Assembly: GCF_028389875.1 (NCBI RefSeq)
Contig: NC_084671.1
Coordinates: 24,831,083-24,895,082 of the forward strand
Reading direction: 5' to 3'
DNA length: 64,000 nucleotides
DNA from: Rhea pennata
Taxonomy: Eukaryota > Chordata > Aves > Rheiformes > Rheidae
Shown here: positions 12,096 through 25,300 of the stretch, piece by piece
Layout of the letters: every line of letters begins with the position of its first letter
Numbering within the stretch: position 1 is the first letter of the stretch
Position numbers and translations under genes: made by a program
Notes under the pieces: model-generated
The model's database searches: none
The model's input: only the letters and a program-made list of their open reading frames with translations
Told to the model about the DNA's origin: nothing

Positions 12096-15000
12096 TCACA
12101 TTTGTTTCCCTACAGCTAAAATGAGGACATGCTATTTTAAGTTAGTGAACATTAGCTCAATGTACTGAAAACACAGACCAAGAATCTAGCAACTTTCTGG
12201 GGCTGGCAAGATTATCTCAAGTCTCAGTGATCTTTGTGCTGTGCTAGAAAATAGCTCCTGGTATCTGTGTCCAGCTGGAGTCCTGATCTCTGCTTTGACA
12301 TGTAGGAACAGTCTTTGTGTTAAGCAGTTGGTATTCTGAACAGCTGTGTGTCTCCCATCAGGATCCTCTGCACTGTAAGGTTTTTCCTGCAGTATTTAGT
12401 GGGCTGTGCGGTCGAAGTGACTGCATGGTTGGGACTCTGGGTAGAACTCACAAACTTTCCAAGTTCTGCTATCGTATCCTCCTCCTGTCGGGACTAGCCT
12501 TCATGCAGACTGCCTCCAAAGAAAGACTGCTCCCTACCACAGCTGTCAGGAAATATGTTGAAATTTGAAGACGTGGCTGTCAATAGGCTGCTGCTTTGCA
12601 AGTTATCTGCTTGTTTCTAGGCAGCTCGGGTGGTAATTTTGGCAGCATGAGGGGGAGAGGAAAGTGGAGCAGCCAAAACCAGCCACCTGGCCATAGATCA
12701 TCCACCCCTGCAGCAACGCCGTTTTAGACTCCTGAAATGTGCATGATTGGGAAGAAGAGGAAAAAGAGTGCAAGGCTGCACTTTGTGAGAGTTGTGAGAG
12801 CTCTGCAGTGACAGGACACTCGCAGCAGAGCTCCCTTCCAGCCCAGAAACATGGGGCCATTGCCACCTGCAAGTTCAGCAACCTGATCATTACCTAGAGT
12901 AGCAAATTTTCAGATCCCAGTGGGATACCAGGCTGGCTCAGCATGTTCTTTCTCAGTCCAGAAAAACTCCTGTCAGTCCTCGTCTGGCTTCCCTTATTTG
13001 AAGCTGTCATGAGCTCTACAGCTGCATCTTCCCATGTTTCTCGCCTGGTCCCTCTCAGACTTGACAGATTCGTAAGAGCTCTGTTAGCTCCAGCACAGGA
13101 ACTGTGGGAAACAAAAGCCAAAGAGGAAGAATTGTCAGAAATATCTCTGCTGTCGTTGTAAGAGTGCCTCAGCTCCTTGTTCTTGATCTGTTGCTGGTGG
13201 GTAACTCCTTCTGGCCCTCCCCTTAATCATAGCTCCATGTACGTCCTTACTGAAATGGCTCTTCCCAGGGGCTCCTTGAATATTTCTCTTCAAGGCAAGG
13301 CCTAGGACCTCTGGCCACTCTGGGCAGATACACTCGGCCTGTTATGGCTTTATAGTGCTGAAATGCCACGGTTACAATGTGCTGTTGCAGGAACAAGCAG
13401 CCAAAAATGGCTACAGATCAACCTTTAAGCAGGGAGCATGATCAGTGGCAACAGAGGGTTCACAGGTAAGGGCAGGATGCAAAACAACGTCTGATCCCAA
13501 CTGGCCAAATTGTACAAAAGAGATACATAAATATAAGCAGTAGCTGCTGGCGTTACATTGCTCCACAAACTTACCATGCAAAAGCAAAGTGGTGAATATC
13601 AATATCCAGGTAGTAATTTTGACCAGTGGTCTCAAGGCAGTGCAGAACCGACACAGACCATTTCAGTATGCGTAAACTAAAGACAATAGTCAAACACCTC
13701 ATGAACAGACAAGCCTTCAGCTCTCACCAGATTAATTAGTTCATTTAGCTAGCAGGTAATTAACTTAATGAAAACAGGTGAAGTGTAGCCAGAAGACATT
13801 TCTAAAGGCCAAAAAGAAGGATGGTTTTGGAAGCTGCTACCAAAAAGTAACAACTTGGATTTGCCCCAGGATTAAAGAACATGCTGCTGCTGCAGTCTTG
13901 GAGATGGAGCAGCTCGGATAAACAGATCCCTGACGTTGTATTCCCTTACACCTGTACAAAACACAACATTCCCCTCAGCGCTGCCCTCATGCTTGTCCAA
14001 ACAGTGCAACTGGCTACTACATTTGGGGATTAATCCCTGAGAAAGGGCTCTATAAATACCAGACAGAACTATAAAAAAGGCTGACGAAGGTAAGAAATGA
14101 GTGGAGGTGATTGGCAGAAAAAAATGTATTTTAAGGGTTAAAAACACACCACGTGGGTTGGCAATGGCACAGAAGGAGACAGACTGGAGATAGTGATCAG
14201 TGCAGTACTAGTCAACACTTGCTTAAGCTGCTACGGTCCTTTCTACGGTGCGATTAATGGGTAGCATGCTGACAATACCACAGCTATCAACCGACCTAGT
14301 TACTGCAGGGTTTCCGTTCCCAGCGCTCACAGTCAATACAACCTTACTTCAATGTTTGCAACTTTTAGTGCTTTGTTTAAAGCTTCAGCAATGGGAATCA
14401 AGTGATCACTGCTGAATCTCAGCTTCCCCTTACATAGATAAAGAAAATATGAAGCTTTCCACTATTGGAGAAAAGCCTGATAAGATGAATTCCCTAAGGC
14501 CAATAATCACGAGGATGAATAAAGAGAATCTAACTCAAATTAGAATTAAAATATTGTGATTTCAAAATCACACCTGATATTCTTGAGGGCTTATGTTCAT
14601 TTTTTGGTGATATTCCTGGAGCAGTACTTGGTGGAAAGATGGAAGTGGCCTGGAAAAGGAGGCATTCGTTACCAAAAATTAGCACAAAAGGCAGAAGGAA
14701 TACATCAGCTGGGGAAGGAAAAAGTCAAAGCTCTGCATAGACTACAGAAAATTAAGAGAAAATCATGACAAGTAGGTAGGAGAAAGCAGGAGGGAGATTT
14801 CTCACTTTCCTTCCTCTTTATCCTTCCATCCTACATAAAACCCTCTGAATCTGGCCCTCTCCAAACACTGCTTTCACATCCTTCTTCTAAGCCAAGCCTC
14901 CCTCAGCTCCATGTGTTCAGCTGTACGAACTAGAGGGCTAAAGAGGAAACCAAACACATAACAGAAACCTGAAGATGGGACAAACCAGGATTCCTAGAAA

Positions 15001-15949
15001 TAAGTATCACAAAGGCGCAGTCTGTTAGAAATTTCTCTTGGATGGGAGATTTTCCAACCCTCTAGTGGGAGAGTTTTCCAGGACAGCCCAAGAATTTATC
15101 CTCTTACTTTCAATAGGCTGTGCAGCTTACTGTATCAGTCGACTTGTATTTATGGATCAGCTTCTCAGTTTGGTGAAATCCAAGGAGATGCAAAAATGAG
15201 AACTGCAGCCCTGTGCTCTGTGTACTGCCATATCAGAGGGTGATCTGTGGAGACTGCAGACACACATCAGAGCAGCCACCCCACCACCCTTGTTCATCTT
15301 GGGGACTGTGAGCTACATACAGGCATGGATCAAGTTGGGATGATGTCCCAGGGATGAGACCACACACCCTGCTCCTGAGGCACTTTCCTTCAGCTGCCAC
15401 TCTTAGCCAGAGTCAATGGCACACCACTGTCTGCACACACCCATGAAGGACGCTGCTGCATATGGCAGGGGCCTGAATATCATCATCTGAGGCTCTTTGG
15501 TACTGCTCCATCTCTTGGAGACAGTTACATCAATTTAGCCTTAAGGTAGAAGCATATTATCATCAATGCACCTTATGTCACGAGGAAGAGGAACAGCCGC
15601 CTGGAGGGCTTTCTCGATACGTGAGCACACTATTATGAAAAAAAAAGTATCGGCTCAGTGATTAATAATTGCATACCTGGAAAAAGAAATTTGACATCAT
15701 ACCCTGTTCCCCTTCACAGCCTGACCTGCCAGAAGTAGCTTGACAGCCATATGGAGCACCTATCGCTACAACAAGCCGATCTGGATAAGAGTGCAGGACT
15801 GGTTTGAGGGTGGGAGGCAGGCCTTCCCTGTCACTTGTAATCTTCTCACATACAGAGGCATCTTAAGTCCTTTCTAAACACGTTGATACTGCCTGAAATT
15901 CACCGAAAAAAAACAGTCTTTGTTTGTGTTAACAGGATGAGAAAGTGCA

Positions 15950-16099
15950 AGGCTTCCTGTTATATGTGTGTGACAGCTATAGATAAGCGGAGAGCTCTGG
16001 ACAGGAAATCCGCCTGACTTCTGCTGTGTGACTCGGCTGAGGCTCAGGGACTCTTTTTAGATCGAAGCACCAACAGAATGAGACACTGCTGGCCAGAAA
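15950..16099 (+). promoter_or_regulatory. KLHL6 proximal promoter / 5' UTR region
   Basis: Unlike the left end of the window, this is not a CpG island, which fits a tissue-restricted gene. It holds ETS-type cores in both orientations (TTCCTGT at 15954-15960 and AGGAAAT at 16003-16009), a GATAAG (15982-15987) and a TATA-like TATAGATAA (15978-15986). ETS and PU.1 sites are common in B-cell promoters. A good acceptor-like tract ends at 15934 (TTAACAG), so a spliced upstream 5' UTR exon is also possible. The start site is not determined. Confidence 0.35.
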
Positions 16100-16128
16100 A
16101 TGGGGGACACGCTGGAGAAAAGCTCTGA
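16078..16128 (+). other. Upstream ORF overlapping the KLHL6 start
   Basis: An ATG 22 bases before the KLHL6 start opens a 16-codon frame that ends with TGA inside KLHL6 codons 9-10. Its context (A at -3, A at +4) is fair. Its ATG overlaps the TGA that is the in-frame stop for KLHL6 (16079-16081). If the mRNA leader includes it, it could lower translation of KLHL6. Confidence 0.5.
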
Positions 16129-16359
16129 GGAGCCCAAGCTCTCTGTGGACAATGAATGTTCACGGAAAATGGAGGACCTGGTGGAAGTCTCGAGTGGTGA
16201 AAAGGTCAAGTTTGATGATACAGGACTCTCCCTGGTGCTCCAGAATGGCTTGGAGAACCTTCGGCTAGAAAATTCCCTTACAGACGTTATCCTGTGCGTG
16301 GAAAGCAGGGAGTTCTCCTGTCACCGAGTGGTCCTGGCAGCGGCAAGCAATTATTTCAG
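16100..16359 (+). CDS. KLHL6: KLHL6 coding exon 1
   Basis: This encodes residues 1-87 (the last codon is split): an acidic, disordered N-terminus and then the first half of the BTB fold. The start ATG at 16100 has a strong context (A at -3, G at +4) and an in-frame stop TGA at 16079-16081, so no earlier in-frame start is possible without splicing. The residues T-A-G-Q-K before the ATG align with human M-A-G-Q-R, showing that the human upstream start is ACT here. The donor is CAG|GTAAGG. Confidence 0.95.
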
Positions 16360-19300
16360 GTAAGGCAGTCAAGAAACAAAACCAAGAAACTTACTTTACT
16401 TCTCAGACTGGAACTGCAGATCTCCCGGGAGCGTAAACTGGGTGGTGAACTCCTCAGACTTGCAGTGAGTCTGGCATTCCTGACACCTTCCAGCTCCTCT
16501 TTTACAGTCGGAGACATAAATAAGGCAGGTGCCAAGTTACGGATTTCATGGAGGGCTGTTACTGGCGCGCAGCAGGTCCGCTAGAGGCAGGCAAAGAAAA
16601 GGAGAACGGTTGGCAGATAAGGGGATGGGAAAATATCATTTTAACCAAATGTTTGGAACTCTGCCCCTTGTGTGATGTCTTTGGGACTCAGGCAAAGAGG
16701 AAGATCCACTCAAATTATGGAGTAGTTTTACTGAGATATGAGTGGGCTTGTGGGACTTGCTGATTTTCCCCATTATCGTTCTGTGATAGAATAGATAAAA
16801 CTGTTGAGAAGGAAAGAAAAGGAACTTCCCACCTTTCCTAGGGCTACTGAAAATCAGCTGCAATAGGAAATATCTACTTGAGAGAAATTTTACCATTTCT
16901 CCTTCTTTTTCTAGTCTCCTTGAATTATTCATTTTTTCAGTACTGTGGTAGATCATCTACCTGAGACCACTGGCCAGTATGAACAAATTTTAGATGTACA
17001 GAAAAACCTAGTATCAGTTTTAACACAGATTTTCCATTATCATTGAGACAATCAAATTTGCATGGCTGGGTTTTTTTTTCCTTTCTTTTTAACTGCTAAA
17101 GTGGTCAGATGACTGAATAGCTACAGAGGAAACGTGAGAAAAAAGAACCTGTGACCACTTGTGACATGAGCAGAAAGTTCATTTTAATGGAGTCTAGTAA
17201 GCTCTGCTGGCAGGGCCTTGAAGAATAGTCATGGTTTTACTACTCATAACAGAGACTATATTTGTGAGTAAACGGAAATAGGTATTATTTCTACCTATAG
17301 ACTACAGAGACTGTGTATGTGAATATATGCAAATGAAAGCAGAGATGCATGGATGATTCTTATCAGCATCAACTGCAGAAAGGACAAAAGACGTGCAAAT
17401 TAAAATAAGAATGACTACAATATTACTTTGGAAAACCCCTATAAAAATATCTTTTGTTCTATCAGGGGGATTAACAGAAGGTACTGCAATCAGAAGGGAT
17501 TTCAACAGTTCAAAACAGACAAAATAGTTTTCTGCTAGTTACAGTCAGTTGGTTTTCCATTGAGACCTTGGCTACAGCCTGTCGTGATGAAGGAGGGGAG
17601 ATACCTGGCAGGATGTCATCTCACCTCATGGGATTACACTTGTATGTAGGGACTGCTCCTCTGGCTGTCTGTGCTGGGTCTGGTTTCCCAGGGAACTGAG
17701 ATTTATTCTATCACATCGTTTGCACGTCTGTCAGCGCCTGTCCTCACGCCTCTTCAGGTTAGATTTAGTCAAGTTTGGCAGAGGGGCAGAAATCTCACAA
17801 CTGTGAAGTTCCCACAAATTTGAGCCCGCCAGAGCACTTGCTGTCCTTGCTTGCCCAAACGCCCAAACACGGGCGGCCCAGCACTGTGCCAAGCGTCCTG
17901 GAGGAAGGACGGCAAAGCACGTGTTTGTGTGAGGAATAATGAGAGAGACCGGAGGGCTCGGGGAGGGGAAGCAGAGGTTGCCGCGACGGGCGAAAGGAGG
18001 ACGCGAGTCTGCAGGGCAGTGAGCTTCCCTAGGTCTGCTGCTCACTTGTTTCATCTCGCCACAATTCACTGGGAGCTGCACGGGCCCGAAGAACGAAGAG
18101 ATTCGTACATCGTGCCGCTCCTGGGAGCGTTACCAAGCTGTTAGAGAGCCTCCGAGTCCCGTGTGCAGGGGACCCTGTGAGTCACGGCCTCGGGCCCTGC
18201 AACAGCGTGTTACACAACCCCTTTCCTGAGCGTCGGGTGCCATACGGTCAGCAGTCCGTGAAGGCTGACTTAACAGGACGAGGCAAAGTCCACAGCTTCT
18301 AGTCCTTCCTGCAGCGCTGCCTTAGAGCAGATAACATTTCTAATACGTCCCACATCCACAAGAACTAACTCTCCACTTCACCTGTGCGAAGGTAATAAAG
18401 CAGAAAAGGGAAATCCAAGCTGACCAAAGTGGAGCAGTAGTTTGTTGTAGTTTGTTAACTGCTGCACTGCCCACGGTGTGGGAGAACGGGGCTCGGAGGA
18501 GCTGCAGCAGCGTTTGCCAGAGCATCCTCAAACTCCAGCACCGGTATTCGAGTGTTTCCGAGCAATGGCATTTCGTTGTGGGTTGGTGTTTAAAAAGCAC
18601 TGCACAAACTGCAGCCCTCCATTTATTTTATTGAGATTTCTCCATTTGGGAGGGGGATTTGCTCATTTTTAGGCATACAGATTTGGCCTGGGCTCCTCAC
18701 TTTGGATGTGCGTTTCTTAAAATTGATGTTAGTTCAAGGGCTGAGCTGAGAATCACACAGGGACTGATACAATAGAAAAAGCAAGGAGGTAAAATTAGTA
18801 ATCACTCTTGACGAACTTAGAGTCGCAACAAAAATTATCACACACCTCTCTGAGTACGTATAGGCAAATCCAGAGGTACGGACGCAGCACTTTAATCCCT
18901 GGGAGAGAGGTTCAGCCTGATCAGTCCTGAGTGGCAGCGGTGGTCTGCACACATGGTGGGAGCAATGGCCCACTCCATCTGACCACAAGCAAGGCCACTA
19001 CAGGAGCCACCAGCTCTCCTGGATAGCACTTCCCCACCTCTACCCCTGCTGCTGTCTAGGGGGAGTATTGTGGGGGTAATGTGGTGCCTTCGACACCTAA
19101 TTTTGGCAGACTGCAGCCATGTTGCAGGAATTTCTGTACCCTCTCAGAGCAGGAGTGGATGGCAGCTCTGACCCTGCTTCACAGATCAGGAGACAGAAAG
19201 GTGAAGGCACTTGGACAAGATCCCGCAGATAGCTTCTGAGCTGCCTCACAGTGGTGTAATGCTGCGTAACTCCGCTGACTTCTACCAAACGCTCCGGCTT

Positions 19301-22300
19301 TGGGGACGGAAGCGAGAGCTTTGCCTTCCCGACACGGAAGGTTGTATACAAGACTGCAGTCACTAGTCTAAGAGATAAAAGGAACAAGGGCAGACAACAC
19401 CTGCACCCTAAAACGGCTGGTTTCTCAGTCACTTTAAGCACGTAGACTTGGTGCTTACCAATGCCACGCGACTGAAATGACTATTTTGTACAAACCTCCC
19501 TCTCCACACTGAAGCCCCATTCCCATGGAGAAGTGGGTACTGCCTGCTGCTGCTTCAGATGGCCACCTGCCGGCATGCCCGAGGGTTAGTCAAAGCACTC
19601 AGCACCGCCAGGAAGCAGAGAAGCTAAGGAGGATCCCATTCTTGTACTACCTGAAAAGGCAATGTTTTGCCTTAATGCCTTTCAAATGCCTTCAAATACA
19701 TTGATTTAAATGGGAGCAGAAATTGGAGCATGGAGTTGAGCATGGGATCAAAAACGTGTAAACTGAGAGGACTGAAGGAAATATGAGAATTTTCGCTGGA
19801 CAGTTGTTCTGACAAGTAACCTTTCTGCCCAAGTTTTCTGCTAAAAGGTTAGGTCTCTCTATCCAAAAGACAGTTTCATACACTGAGACAACTAATACAG
19901 GCTCACTCTAGTTACAAACTCTCTGCTGAGACAAGGAGCAGGTAGCTCTCAGAGCACTGAGCAGCTGCTATCTTCAGTCCATTTGCTGTTCATCTTGCCT
20001 AACTACTTTGCACTAAATACTATTATTATTATTGCTCCATTAAGATGTGTCAGTAAGACAGCTGATGCCAAGTAGTTATCTTGCTGTAAAACTTGCACCC
20101 TCTTCAAATGATAAAGACGGTCTAAGACTCAGGACCTCTAGACATTTCCCAGGTTATACTGCCCTGTCAACATTGTACATGACTAATAAAGAAGGGCTTG
20201 GTATGCAGGGTAAAGAGCACTCCTAATTACACAGTAGATGCACACGTTTTTCACCAATGTAGTTAAAAGAGGACTCACATGCTTCTAATTTGTTGAGCCA
20301 GATTCCAAATGAGATGAAATCTCACTGTCTGGATGCACTGAACAAGACTGGGTTGATCAACAGTAAAGTCTCCTCTTAAATAAAATCAAAAGCATTAAAA
20401 ATAAAACTTAAAATGTAATGGATTGAAAATGCAGATGAAGAAAAATGGATGTGCTGGTCTTGCAGAAGGATGCAAAGGGGATTTAAATGGTTCTTAAGGA
20501 AATTTCTGATTTACAACCCTCATGAAATATTTGACTCGTGCCAAAGGCATGTCTGGCTGACACCTTTCAAAGGCAGTATTATCCACCAAAGGAAAGGCAG
20601 TATCGCCACACAACAAAACATTGGACTTTCTGGCTTATGGCAGTTCCAATTCATGATTATCCAAGTAATGTTTTAGCTAAGAGGTACCAACTCTATGATC
20701 CCACCACATGCTCCCCAAACTTACCAAAGGAAAAACTTGCCTTTTATGTAGAAGCAAATCCATAAGACATTCCCTCCTGGCCCATTCCTAGTATAATGGG
20801 GTCAAAGACATCGGGAGACTTAGAGGTGAGGCTGTCAGACATGTAGCTCTGGTCCAGCCCTTGGGGTTCAGACGAAGCAGCACTCTGCACTTCTGCCAAG
20901 GGGTATGAAGTACATGTGTGTGCTCATGGCTATGGGTTGATGAAGGGGAATGGTTGATGATGGGAATGCCAGCAGGTTGAAGGTTTGAGTCAAACGGGCT
21001 GTGCCTGTAGAAGAAAGACAGGGGGGTCTGTAAGAGGCCAACAGGTGAGACAGAGGTGTGGACACAGCTGCTATGCGGCACCAGCGCAGACACAGTCTTT
21101 CCCAGGGGAGCTCCCAGCTGTTGCTTGCAGCCATGGAGCTCTGGGTCTACCACTAGGCCTGGCTCTGGGGTGCCAATCAGGTGCATGTGCTGTATCAAAC
21201 TCGTGAGTAAAGAGGTACAAAATCACCAAAAGGATTTTCCTTGTTACTTTGCTGCAGGGTTAATTGCATAAAATATGAAGCAAGTGGAATATTCTGTGTT
21301 GAAATCTATATAAGCAAATGTTTTCAGAGTGCCTCATCCTGGCTGGGATGCAGTAACAGCTGAATGTCTTTCTGTCCAGGGCCATGTTCTGCAATGATTT
21401 AAGAGAGAAATATGAAGAGAAGATCATACTCAAAGGAGTTGATGCAGAAACCATGAATATTCTCTTGGACTATACCTACACCAGCAAGATGCTGATCACA
21501 AAGCAAAATGTTCAGAAGGTCTTGGAAGCTGCCAGCCTCTTTCAGGTACAAATAATTCAAATGTACTGTTCCAGGCACGGTGCTCTGGCAACACTGTGAT
21601 GTACCCTGGGTAAAGCACTGCACACTTGTCTGATTTCACAGGTTCCAGAGACATTTCACTTCATATTTACTTACACTGTGGTAAAAACTGGCAGTCCTAG
21701 TGATGTACTGGAACACTACTGAGCTAGGTGCTGCACAAATGGGCACATAGCCTGGCTCTGCCTCCAAGGGCTGCTGACACATGCTGGCGGACAGGCAGCA
21801 GGGCTGTGCTGTGGGGCAGTGCCCCAATGCTGGCGTGAGCCTGCCAAGGCCGGTCAGAGGACAGGGACTGATAGGCATCCAGAGCAGGAGGCCACCTTAG
21901 TCTCTCCCTCATCATTGCCTAGCGGGGAGCCTCATTACGTCCAGGCTGGCATCCGTGAATGCCTTCTCTGTAGGACTCTTGATGGAGAGCATTTTAGTCG
22001 TGACCTGGGACATGGAGGAAGTCAGACTTGAGCGATGTTACTCAGCCTTTGATCCGTGAGGTATTCACATGGCCTGTAAATCATCTGAGAGGTTTACCAA
22101 ATTACAGTCCCTGGTACTAAGCTGCAAATTGCTAATGAGTTGCAACCAGAAAAACCTGCCAACTGTCAATGGGTATAGGTATGCCCAGTCTTTTTATTAA
22201 GGAAGGTAAGAAACACTTGGCTCCATAATCATCATGGTTCATTCTGAACTTAAGATTCCGTAATTTTAGAAATGGAGGGCAAATGGTTCTGAAGCGAACC

Positions 22301-25300
22301 CGTGGCCTTTGCGGTAACAGGAGTTGATACCAGCTCCCAGGAGAAAAGGGAAAGTTCTCACAAAGTGCTTCCTCGGGTAACTCAGTAACCAACAGAAATA
22401 AATGAGAGCGTAGATTTAAATGTTGCCTTGGGCCAGAGTACAGTGGATTCCTGAAGTTTTCACCATACCAATACTGCAACTGGTAGCATTAACTCAAAAA
22501 GGTTACTTGGTTCATTTTTAGGATACATTTCTGTGTTCTTTTTATTTTCTGAAACATTTTTACCTTAGGATCATTTCTTAGGGTTTTCCCTGAACCCATC
22601 AAAGCATATACTTACATTTTTCCTCTCTCTTCCCTATTTCTCATGAAAATTAAGATTAAATTTGATTCCCAGAGCTGGTGCTCTAAAAAAACTATCAAAT
22701 ATTGTAAGAGTAATGATAAAACCGTGAGGGTGTCATAAGCAAGAGCAGTAAACCGCAAAAACTTAGAAAACTAGGAATGTCCTACTAAAAGCAATGATCC
22801 TGAGCCTTACTGCAACTGCCTTGGATAGTGTCAAGATTTATAAGGCCTTAAAGTTCCACATTATGTATGGGTGAGGTTTTTGGCTGAAAATGGGTTTTAT
22901 ATAAGATTTAGTAACTATGAACATTCTGCCAGCTTGCCTCTGCTATTTATGCTGATGAACAAATAGAAATATTTGAAAAAGTCAAATATTTAATTTCAAT
23001 ATATTAACAACTGAAAAGATTAATGCTTCAACTTATCATAACATTTTTGAGAATGTTATGTTCTAACTAACTAACCCAAGGTTAGTTTTTCCACCTAGAG
23101 TAGGGTTGCAACGTGAGTTTAATGGTGCCCTCCTCTGCCCAAGCTGCCAGCCGCCCAGTTGCTCAGCCCACGCTGGATCCAGCCCAGTGCCCACTGCCAC
23201 CTGCATAGCACATGGGCAGCAGCTGATCCAAAAGCTCATCCTTTCATCTCCCTGTCTGCCAGGACCTCTGCTGCTTTGCGGGGCTGTGGCAGAGAGCTCT
23301 GCTTCTTCTGCTGTAATTCACCAACAGCCTTCCCTGCTAGAGTGAGAACAGCGCGGGATGCCTCCGTTTTCCCGGGAGCTGCCTCCCTCCGCTCTGAGCA
23401 GAGCAGGGCCGCTCTCTGCCCCCAGGGCATGGTGAGGGCAGGGTGAGGGTGACTGCCTTGCTGGCTTCTGAAGCACCTCTCATCCTCATGTTAATCCACT
23501 TTTCATCAACAAAGCACTGCAAAGAAAATAACTTGCAAATTATCTGAAGACTGTCTCACAGCCACTTAGCACTGGGCAGCCAGTGTGGTTGCTTCTGCTG
23601 CTCTGGAGTAACGCTTTAGGACAGGACCACACGGAGCCCACTGTGCAAGACCAGGAGTGCAGGACAAGAAGACATGGTTTGCTATCAAAGGGATCCTTAG
23701 CACCTCCTGGGTCAGAGATCTGCCTGCAGGCTCAGAAAGCTGTCAGCTCACCCAGAAAGCTGCCCTGAAAGGGTCGCCTGTGCCCCCTTCTGCTGCCCTC
23801 CTTGTCCCTCCAGGGTGGCTCCGTGCCTTGGGGGCTCCCTTGGGACACAGGCATTCCTGCTGAGCTGGGACCTGCCGCCCCTGCAGCCAGAGGCGGAGCG
23901 CTTGGCCGAGGGCTGAGCGGCTCCAGGGTGCGGGAGCTGACCCCCAAGTGTGCCGTGCACAGAGAAGCATGATGAACGTGAGCCCTTTCAGCTGCTTTTC
24001 CTACCCTTTCTGCGAGCTACGATCAGAGGCAGCGCTGCTGGCACCGCTTGCACTAGACAGCTTGGGTCAAAGTGGGGACAAGCAAAGATTTTAATCAGGA
24101 GAATAAGGTTTTATTATTTGGAGAGAAAGCCAAGTGGAGGCCAAGCAAGCTTGTGGGATGTCTCTACAAGTCAGATTCTGGATTCAAAGGGGTGTTGAGA
24201 AAAAGCACCCAATTACTGAGGAAACTGTTCCCAGCAAACAAGGTTTTTCAAATGCCTAGCGTGGCATGAGGAGGGCGGCCCACCGAACAGAAAGAAGAAA
24301 ATTTAGAGCTCTTCAAGTCAGAGCAGATGAATCATAGGCTCAGGGTTGTCCTCCTTCGGGAAGGCACCTGCTGTGTCACCTGCTCTCACAAGACTGACTG
24401 GAGCATTCCCAGCAAGGCAGGATCTACGCTGTGTTTTAGCAATTTTGTTAAAGATGAAGGGGGTGATGGGGAGACAGGACACCCTGCAGACAGGGAGCAG
24501 TGGGGCTGGAGAAGTCCTGCCTTGCTGCAGAGCTGCCAGACCTCTCTGGTTAAGCCCTCACCAGGGGGACTGTTTCTCACACCCACACCTCACAGTTCAG
24601 CAACTGCATGCCCGTAAATGCAGCTCCGCCGTGATCAGTGGTGCCTGCACAGTCGTTACACTCCGTGTGCACCTTCTGGGAGAAAAGCCGCTATTGTCAT
24701 CCCGTGAGTATCGCTCTTAACAAGCCATGTATAAATAGGATATTGTACGGTGGTGAGACTTCAGGCTGGTGAGCAAGGAGCTCTGGGGTCTGTTCCCAGG
24801 CTAGCAAATGACTTGATGAGTGATCTTGACAAATCCCTTCTTTGCTTTTTGCATCTCATTGCTGTCAACTTTTAAAAGACTAACGCCAACTTCGAAAGGG
24901 CTAATGCTTAACCTGCCTCAGGTCTGAGGGTTACCTAGTGTTGGCAAAGTGCTTTCAGATCCTCAGGGAAATGCACTGATGAGCTCAGAGCGCCAACCTA
25001 CTGCTCGCCAGGAAAGAAACGGCAAGGCTGGCGTGCCAGGCACCGAGAGCAGCGGCTGCAGAGCTCTGCGGTGGTGCCGCGGCCACCACTGGCATATTTA
25101 GATCACAAACAGTAGCAACTTACTCTGAGCCCTCGTGCACCCTTGTTCACCAGTCAGTTGCATTTCTCTAAACTTTTGACCACATCTAAATGTAAAACAG
25201 GAACCAGGTAGTCTGCACCCAAAGTCTGTGATCACTCAGCTCTGGTAAATAGTCTGCATGCGTCAACGTGACACGGCTCTGTCTAGAAGATTCTACCCTA

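Larger units (their letters stand above)
8340..15900. other. Intergenic upstream of KLHL6, no gene recognised
   Basis: No coding exon was recognised. Visible structure is limited to a T-run followed by a GT repeat (10789-10844) and a run of 27 A (12069-12095). B-cell enhancers of KLHL6 could lie here, but sequence alone does not show them. Confidence 0.45.
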
